Origin: Acidobacteriota bacterium
GTDB lineage: Bacteria; Acidobacteriota; Holophagae; Thermotomaculales; Thermotomaculaceae
Length of the DNA: 11,788 nucleotides
Assembly: GCA_015487755.1 (NCBI GenBank)
Contig: WFPG01000010.1
Span: 1 to 11,788, forward strand
Direction of reading: 5' to 3'
The translations under genes were made by a program, and so were the position numbers. The notes under the pieces are model-generated. The model made no database searches and had not been told where the DNA came from. It saw only the letters and a list, made by a program, of their open reading frames with translations. Positions within the stretch are counted from its first letter, which is position 1; each line of letters begins with the position of its first letter. Positions 6,772 to 11,788 of the stretch are shown here, in pieces.

Positions 6772-7509
6772 ATGAAAAACCTTTTTATAATAACAGGTGC
6801 TTCAAGGGGGATAGGAAAGGCTATTGTTCACTCTTTAAATAAGCACTTTAAAGGCAATGAAAATACCTTTTTGCTAATAGCAAGAAACAAAGAAAAACTT
6901 GAGCAGGTAAAAAATGAAATTAAGGGAACTATCCTAACATTGCAGGCTGACTTGTCTGATTTGACGGATTCTGCTGATATTTTTGAGAATGAGTTAAACA
7001 AATTGCCGAAACATTTTAACAGGTGTGTTTTGATAAACAATGCAGGGGTAATCAAGCCTATAGGGTTTTTAGGCGCTCTTGATAACAGTGAGATAATTAA
7101 AAACCTGAATGTAAATTTGATTTCAGCCCTTGTTTTTACAAATATATTTTTAAAAGTATTTAAAGATTGCAACGGAGAAAAAATGGTTATTAACAATTCT
7201 TCAGGTGCCGGAAGAATGCCGATAGCCTGTTGGAGCGCATACTGTGCTTCAAAAGCGGGAATGGATATGTTTTCAAAGGTTTTAAGCGAGGAAAACCCTG
7301 AAGTCAAGGTGTTCTCAGTCGCGCCCGGGATTATTGAAACGGATATGCAAAAAGATATTCGCTCGGCACCGAAAGAAAACTTCCCTTTGCTTGACGAGTT
7401 TGTTAATTTCCAGAAAACGGGAGTATTGAAAACCCCTGAACAAAGCGGGGAAGAGTTTGTGCAATTGATTAAAAACCCCGATAAGTTTGAAACAATTGTT
7501 TCATTTTAA
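6772..7509 (+). CDS. Short-chain dehydrogenase, sepiapterin/benzil reductase-like
   Basis: This NAD(P)-dependent oxidoreductase of the classical SDR family reduces or oxidises a carbonyl or alcohol group in the cytoplasm. The 245-residue protein has the nucleotide-binding TGASRGIG near residues 8-15. Arg38 after strand 2 favours NADPH. The structural NNAG lies at 89-92. The active site has Ser143/Ser144 and the Tyr157-x3-Lys161 pair, and APGIIETDMQ lies near 184-193. NNAGVIKPIG and SSGAGRMPIACWSAYCASKAGMD recall the sepiapterin reductase and B. subtilis YueD benzil reductase group more than FabG. The substrate cannot be told from sequence, and no other pterin gene lies nearby. GGGAGG about six bases before the ATG gives a good ribosome binding site. 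The gene lies 40 bases before the transglutaminase-like pair and may share their transcript. Confidence 0.88.
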   Translation: MKNLFIITGASRGIGKAIVHSLNKHFKGNENTFLLIARNKEKLEQVKNEIKGTILTLQADLSDLTDSADIFENELNKLPKHFNRCVLINNAGVIKPIGFLGALDNSEIIKNLNVNLISALVFTNIFLKVFKDCNGEKMVINNSSGAGRMPIACWSAYCASKAGMDMFSKVLSEENPEVKVFSVAPGIIETDMQKDIRSAPKENFPLLDEFVNFQKTGVLKTPEQSGEEFVQLIKNPDKFETIVSF

Positions 7510-7549
7510 AGTAAAAATAGATTGTGAATTAAAGTAAGGGGGAATTTGT

Positions 7550-9508
7550 ATGAAAAGGTTTTTAATTTTTGCTTTATTGTTTTTTATGTTGCCTGTAATG
7601 GCTGATAACATAAGTGAACTGTCAAAGAAGGCGGATAAATTTAAGGGCAAATACGATTATGTGTTTCTCTTGCAGAAAACATATGTAAAGGTAAAAGAGT
7701 CAGGTGCAAGCACGGTAATTGAGGAAAATGCCGTAAAGGTGCTAAGTGAGAAGGGGGCTAAAAAATTCTACACTGTTTCAAAGTTTTTTGACCCTTTAAC
7801 CTCTGAAATAAAGGTTGTTGAGGCGTACATTTTAAGAAAAGACGGGGAAAAAGAAAAAATTGACTTAAAAAAGGTTGCATTTTACCCCCAGCCTGCAAGG
7901 TGGATATACTGGCCAAATACAAGGGTTTCAATCCCGTTCGGTTTGTTAAATCCGGGAGACACAGTTGTTTACAAGATTCAAAGGCAGGGCTTTTCTTATG
8001 CATTGCTTGAAAACAAGGTAAAAGGGGATTCTTCAAGGTTTGAACCGCCTATGAAAGGCGAGTTTTACGATATAGTTAACTTTCAGGGCTATGTCCCTAT
8101 TTTAGAAAAAGAGTACTCTGTTGAACTGCCTGAAAAGAAGAATATTCAATTTAAGTATTTCAATGGAGAGGTAACACCTCTTTGTGAATTTACAGATTAC
8201 GGAATGAAGTACACATTTAAAAAGTCTGACATTGAGCCTATTAAGAGAGAGCAGTACATGGTATCTCTTGACGATGTTTGCCAGAAACTTCTTATTTCAA
8301 CAACCCATTCATGGAAGGAAAAGTCAGAGTGGTTTTACAAAATTAACGAAAACTTTGCGTTTCATATTACCCCTGAAATAAAAGAGAAGGTGAATGAGAT
8401 TATAAAAGGTGCAAAAACAGACGAGGAAAAGATAGACAGGCTTAACCACTGGGTTGCCCATTACATAAGGTATTCAGGCCTTTCAATGGGGGAAGGGGAA
8501 GGCTACACCCTTCATCCCGCAGAAATGACTTTTAAAGACAGGCAGGGTGTTTGCAAAGACAAGGCAGGAATGCTTATAACATTTTTAAGGGCAGCAGGTT
8601 TTGACGCATACCCGGCAATGACAATGGCAGGGGCAAAAATAGAGGACTTTCCTGCAGACTTCTTCAACCACTGCGTCGTTGCTTTAAGGGAAAAAGACGG
8701 TAAATTTAGGATGCTTGACCCTACATGGGTGCCATGGGTAAGGGAAGAGTGGTCTTCCGCGGAACAGGAGCAGCAGTACTTAATCGGCTATAAAAAAGGG
8801 CAACCGTTAAGGACAACCCCATATTCACCGCCTGAAAAGCATTACTTAAACCTTAATTCAAAGGCAAGAATTGATAAAAAAGGGAATTGCGTTGTATCAA
8901 TTGATATTGAAGCGGAAGGGCAGACTGACGCAAGGTATAGAAGGTATATGCAGGGTGTAAGGGAAGACAGCGGAGATGTTTATTTAAAAAAGGTTATTTT
9001 CAAGGCTTTTCCTCAGGCAAAAATCAAAAAAATTAAATATCAAGACCCATACGATATTTCAAAGAATATGAAAATCAGCCTTGTTTTTGAAGTGCCTGAT
9101 TACGCTTTTGTCAAAGACGGTGAATACAGGTTTAAATCCCCGGCGTTAAATTTCCTTTTAAATGATTTTGTAAATTACTTTGTAGCACACCTTAATGTTT
9201 CCGCCAAAGAAAGGCATTACGGGATAGAAAGCAGGTGCACAAAGTTGATAAGGATAAACGAAGAGGTGCACTTTCCCGAAGATTTAGACAATGAAAAATC
9301 AAAATTGCCTGAAAAGTTTGATTACAAAGGAAAGTATGCAGACGGCTCTATTGTTTTTAAGGTTAAGGGAGACGCTATTGTTCAAACCTCAAAGATAGCC
9401 TTGAAAAAGAGGGTTTATCCGAAAGAAGCATGGAATGATTTGAAAACTGTTATCGGCAAGGTGCAGAAATTAGGCAAAGGCTATCTTTTGGTTAAGGGAG
9501 GTAAGTAA
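7550..9508 (+). CDS. Secreted DUF3857/transglutaminase-domain protein, triad intact
   Basis: This exported protein has a transglutaminase-like cysteine protease fold, and its role is unknown. A signal peptide covers about residues 1-18, with probable cleavage after PVMA. A DUF3857-type beta-rich domain follows near 40-240, including the conserved LLNPGDTVVYKIQ stretch. The transglutaminase core lies near 295-415. It has Cys335 in GVCKDKAGML, His374 in FNHCVVAL and Asp390 in LDPTW, so the Cys-His-Asp triad is complete. The C-terminal third (430-652) is beta-rich and fits a DUF3858-like region. The 652-residue length is normal for such proteins. AAGGGGG lies about seven bases before the ATG. 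The next gene begins at the last base of this stop codon. There is no membrane anchor or lipobox after the signal peptide, so the product is periplasmic or released. Peptidase, transamidase or purely structural roles are all possible. Confidence 0.88.
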   Translation: MKRFLIFALLFFMLPVMADNISELSKKADKFKGKYDYVFLLQKTYVKVKESGASTVIEENAVKVLSEKGAKKFYTVSKFFDPLTSEIKVVEAYILRKDGEKEKIDLKKVAFYPQPARWIYWPNTRVSIPFGLLNPGDTVVYKIQRQGFSYALLENKVKGDSSRFEPPMKGEFYDIVNFQGYVPILEKEYSVELPEKKNIQFKYFNGEVTPLCEFTDYGMKYTFKKSDIEPIKREQYMVSLDDVCQKLLISTTHSWKEKSEWFYKINENFAFHITPEIKEKVNEIIKGAKTDEEKIDRLNHWVAHYIRYSGLSMGEGEGYTLHPAEMTFKDRQGVCKDKAGMLITFLRAAGFDAYPAMTMAGAKIEDFPADFFNHCVVALREKDGKFRMLDPTWVPWVREEWSSAEQEQQYLIGYKKGQPLRTTPYSPPEKHYLNLNSKARIDKKGNCVVSIDIEAEGQTDARYRRYMQGVREDSGDVYLKKVIFKAFPQAKIKKIKYQDPYDISKNMKISLVFEVPDYAFVKDGEYRFKSPALNFLLNDFVNYFVAHLNVSAKERHYGIESRCTKLIRINEEVHFPEDLDNEKSKLPEKFDYKGKYADGSIVFKVKGDAIVQTSKIALKKRVYPKEAWNDLKTVIGKVQKLGKGYLLVKGGK

Positions 9509-9510
9509 TG
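9494..9510 (+). promoter_or_regulatory. TAATG stop/start overlap with internal ribosome binding site
   Basis: The upstream stop TAA at 9506-9508 shares its last A with the ATG at 9508. AGGGAGG at 9494-9500 stands seven bases before that ATG, within the upstream gene's last codons. This is a textbook layout for translational coupling and suggests that the two secreted proteins are made together. Confidence 0.85.
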
Positions 9511-11085
9511 AAAAGGTTAACCGCTTTACTAATATTGCTTTTTAGTTTTTCCCTGTTTGCTTCTCAGGTTGAGATTTTAAACAGGAAGATTGATATACAC
9601 ATTTTGAAGGACGGAAGGGTTGTAAAGCATGTATACGAAAAGATAAAGATAAACGGCTTTACCGGAATGAGAAGGGCGGGGGAATGGTTTTACACATACA
9701 ACCCTGAATTAACCGAGGTAAATATAATCAAATCCGTTACTCATAATTCAGAGGGAGAGGTAATTTCCGCACCGAAAAACGCTATTCTTGACTTTTCACC
9801 GTATTCAACTGAAAACTCCCCCGATTTTTCAAACATAAGGGAAAAGATAGTGTCCCATACAGGTTTAGAGCCTAAATGCATTGTTGAGTTTGAATACGAG
9901 ATAAAGGATAAAGTTCCCCACAGGCTAATGGTATTTGAAGATTTAAGAGACAAGTTTCCCGTAAAAAAAGTTGAGGTTTCAATTGTTGACAACAGGCATT
10001 GCGCTTTATTCACAAACAACCTGAAGTTAAACTTGGGGAGTAATGTCTTTGTTGCAAAAAACATAAAGCCTCTGGCTACAAATTTAACGGCTAATTATTA
10101 CTATGACAAAACCCCCTTAATTGCAATTGTAATTAAAAACCCTGCGGATTACTTTAAAAATTATCTTAAATCCCTTCCTGAAAAAGGGACTAATGAGGTT
10201 TTGAAGTTAATGGGACTGGATAATTTAAGCGGCAAAGGGCTTGTTTACGCCGTATTTGATTTTATTGACAAAAGGCTAAATACAGTTTATTTAAGCCCTG
10301 AAACATACAATTATAAGTGCAGGGATTTTAAAGAGATAGTAAAATCAGGGTATGCCACACCGTTAGAGAAAAGGGTACTTGCTTACTGGATTTTAAAGAA
10401 TAAAGGGTTTTACCCGTCTTTTCTTTTATCCTGCAAATGGGAGAAGAACGGCACTTATTTTGTCAGGGGATACGGTGTTGAGGTTAACGGTATTTTATGG
10501 CCGTACAAAAGGGCTGAATTGCCATATTACAATTTAAAAGGAAAGAGGGTTTTTGCGAAAGAAGTAAAAGCAAGTTTAAGCGTAAATGCCGAACAAGGGG
10601 AAAAGGGGTTTGTCGGACAGTTCTTTTTTGAAGGGCTTGAAGGCATAGGTGTATCCGTTGCAGGGTTAAAAAAAGAAGATGTAAAAGATTTAGAAAAGGC
10701 TAACGGGTTTGTTGTAAAAGAGGGCAAAGTTGAAGGCAAACTGAAAGATAAACTTGTTCTCTCAAACTGGTTTGAAGATTGTTTGCCTTTTGGCTTTAGC
10801 GATTTTGCATTTTACAATTTTGTTGAAGTTCCGTATAGCATAGACCTGTCTGAAACCTATGTTTTGAATTTCGAAAAGCCTGTTAAGGCAATTTTTCATT
10901 CAAAAAATATAGGAAACCTTGCAGGTTTTAGTGAGGTAAATTACTCTGTTGAAGGAAAAACCTTGAAGATAAAAAGAGTTATTAAAATTAAGCCGGGATT
11001 TTATGAAGGGGAAAAATTAAAAGAATTGCAGTCCCTTTTAATCCCTATTACTTCCGAAAGTTACTCAACAATATTTTTTGAATAA
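9508..11085 (+). CDS. Secreted DUF3857-like protein with degenerate transglutaminase domain
   Basis: This is an exported 525-residue paralogue-like partner of the preceding protein. A signal peptide covers about residues 1-19. A DUF3857-like beta domain (about 25-210) has NPELTEVNIIKSVTHNSEGE, which lines up with the matching stretch of the upstream protein. A transglutaminase-like core lies near 240-345. There the usual GYGDCKDKA-type motif reads GYATPLEKR, putting Pro285 where the catalytic Cys belongs. The later His and Asp motifs appear as VRGYGVEV and LWPYKRAE, without the His or the LDPTW motif. The fold seems kept and the chemistry lost, so a binding or scaffold role, or partnership with the active neighbour, is plausible. 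The C-terminal part (350-525) is beta-rich. The family call rests on alignment by eye and on gene context. The gene is not truncated or frameshifted. It ends one base before the convergent RNA methyltransferase gene. Confidence 0.75.
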   Translation: MKRLTALLILLFSFSLFASQVEILNRKIDIHILKDGRVVKHVYEKIKINGFTGMRRAGEWFYTYNPELTEVNIIKSVTHNSEGEVISAPKNAILDFSPYSTENSPDFSNIREKIVSHTGLEPKCIVEFEYEIKDKVPHRLMVFEDLRDKFPVKKVEVSIVDNRHCALFTNNLKLNLGSNVFVAKNIKPLATNLTANYYYDKTPLIAIVIKNPADYFKNYLKSLPEKGTNEVLKLMGLDNLSGKGLVYAVFDFIDKRLNTVYLSPETYNYKCRDFKEIVKSGYATPLEKRVLAYWILKNKGFYPSFLLSCKWEKNGTYFVRGYGVEVNGILWPYKRAELPYYNLKGKRVFAKEVKASLSVNAEQGEKGFVGQFFFEGLEGIGVSVAGLKKEDVKDLEKANGFVVKEGKVEGKLKDKLVLSNWFEDCLPFGFSDFAFYNFVEVPYSIDLSETYVLNFEKPVKAIFHSKNIGNLAGFSEVNYSVEGKTLKIKRVIKIKPGFYEGEKLKELQSLLIPITSESYSTIFFE

Positions 11086-11086
11086 A

Positions 11087-11788
11087 CTATTTTCTCCGCA
11101 GCAGTGCCGCTGTTTCAAAGTGGGCTGTTGCGGGGAAATTGTCTATTAAAACAATTCTTTCCATTGTGTATTTATCGGAAAAATAATGCAAATCCCTTGC
11201 AAATGTTGAGGCGTTGCAGGAAACATAAACTATTTTTTCGGGGTTTGATTTTACTATCTTTTCCCTTACAACTTTGCTTAACCCTTCCCTCGGCGGGTCA
11301 ACAAGCACTGTATTGTATTTTCCCTCTTTAAAATCTTCCGCCGCTAATTCAAAAACAACGACGTTTTTTATTCCGTTTAAACCAATGCTTTTTTTAAGCA
11401 TTTCAACCGCACTTGAGGAATGTTCGTAAGCGTAAATTTTTTTGTAATTAAAACTTACAGGCAATGTGAAAAGCCCCGAGCCGCAGTAAAGTTCAAGAAG
11501 GGAATTCCCTTCACCTGCAAGTTCGGTAACAATGTTTACAAAATCAACTATTAAATCCCTGTTTGCCTGAATAAAGTTTCCCGTCCTGTGAAACATTGTG
11601 TATTTACCGAAATTGAGTTTTATTTCTTCGCCTTTTTCCCATTTGAAGTAAAAGAATACATTCTCTTCAAACGGGTGAATTTCAAGGAAAAAATCTTTTT
11701 TAACTTTCCCTTTTCTAATTTTTTTTAACTTTGAATTAACACTTTCAGGGCATTGAAGGCAGTAATCTATGTCAACTATATTGTGGGA
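11087..11788 (-). CDS. 23S rRNA m5U methyltransferase, RlmD/TrmA family (partial)
   Basis: Enzymes of this family methylate C5 of a uridine in rRNA or tRNA with SAM. Only the last 233 residues are present. The frame stays open to the window edge, and the N-terminal TRAM and Fe-S cysteine region lies outside. The ATG at 11596 is internal, because the 64 codons before it read as good family sequence (IVDIDYCLQCPES, then a beta-rich stretch). The core has the RTGNFIQAN motif and the SAM site LLELYCGSGLFTLP. DPPREGL follows, then the catalytic Cys (codon 11216-11218) in YVSCNASTFARDL. The general-base Glu (codon 11114-11116) is in HFETAALLRRK. All catalytic parts are present. RlmD, RlmCD and TrmA cannot be separated without the N-terminus, so no symbol is given. 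Confidence 0.93.
   Translation of the reverse strand, partial: SHNIVDIDYCLQCPESVNSKLKKIRKGKVKKDFFLEIHPFEENVFFYFKWEKGEEIKLNFGKYTMFHRTGNFIQANRDLIVDFVNIVTELAGEGNSLLELYCGSGLFTLPVSFNYKKIYAYEHSSSAVEMLKKSIGLNGIKNVVVFELAAEDFKEGKYNTVLVDPPREGLSKVVREKIVKSNPEKIVYVSCNASTFARDLHYFSDKYTMERIVLIDNFPATAHFETAALLRRK

Noticed and set aside
6828..7307. Minus-strand open frame of 159 codons inside the SDR gene.
   Set aside because: The plus strand carries all SDR motifs. The opposite frame looks like a codon-bias shadow.
9741..10064. Minus-strand open frame of 107 codons inside the second secreted protein gene.
   Set aside because: It is antisense to a full-length gene with signal peptide and coupled start, and shows no family features.
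9508..11085. Second transglutaminase-like gene as a pseudogene.
   Set aside because: It has a signal peptide, a coupled start, no frameshift or internal stop and full length. Only the catalytic residues are missing, which fits a pseudo-enzyme better than a dying gene.
11087..11596. RNA methyltransferase taken as a complete short gene starting at the ATG at 11596.
   Set aside because: The frame remains open and family-like for another 64 codons to the window edge, so the gene is partial and that ATG is internal.

Overview
The window is ordinary bacterial chromosome, A+T-rich and very densely packed. Arginine is often encoded by AGG, and most genes abut or overlap. Signal peptidase I, CmoB, secreted transglutaminase-like proteins and an RlmD/TrmA-type RNA methyltransferase fit a free-living bacterium. 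CmoB is best known from Gram-negative (diderm) lineages. The sequence alone does not fix the phylum. I see no rRNA, tRNA, CRISPR array, insertion sequence or prophage gene, and no stretch over about 110 bases without a gene.

Layout. (1) Positions 1-1479, plus strand: signal peptidase I (lepB) followed by cmoB, whose start lies inside the lepB end with a 65-base out-of-frame overlap. (2) Positions 1463-6670, minus strand: five genes in a row, all overlapping or at most 7 bases apart. In order of transcription they are a GT4-type glycosyltransferase, a Methyltransf_24-type methyltransferase, PgsA (phosphatidylglycerophosphate synthase), a ZIP-family metal transporter, and a membrane-anchored LtaS/MdoB-like alkaline-phosphatase-fold transferase. 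(3) Positions 6671-6771: a divergent A+T-rich intergenic region, probably the promoter area for both sides. (4) Positions 6772-11085, plus strand: a short-chain dehydrogenase resembling sepiapterin/benzil reductases, then two secreted DUF3857/transglutaminase-like proteins that share a TAATG stop/start. The first keeps a Cys-His-Asp triad and the second appears to have lost it. (5) Positions 11087-11788, minus strand: the C-terminal part of an RNA m5U methyltransferase that runs off the window.

How the genes may work together. The minus-strand operon can be read as an envelope module. PgsA makes the precursor of phosphatidylglycerol, which is the phosphoglycerol donor for LtaS/MdoB-type enzymes. 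These enzymes need a divalent metal, which a ZIP transporter could supply to the cell. The glycosyltransferase and methyltransferase could build or modify a glycan or lipid acceptor. This is inference from gene order and family knowledge. The secreted transglutaminase pair, one apparently active and one apparently degenerate, is the second point of interest. Nothing here is clearly a new defence or mobile system.
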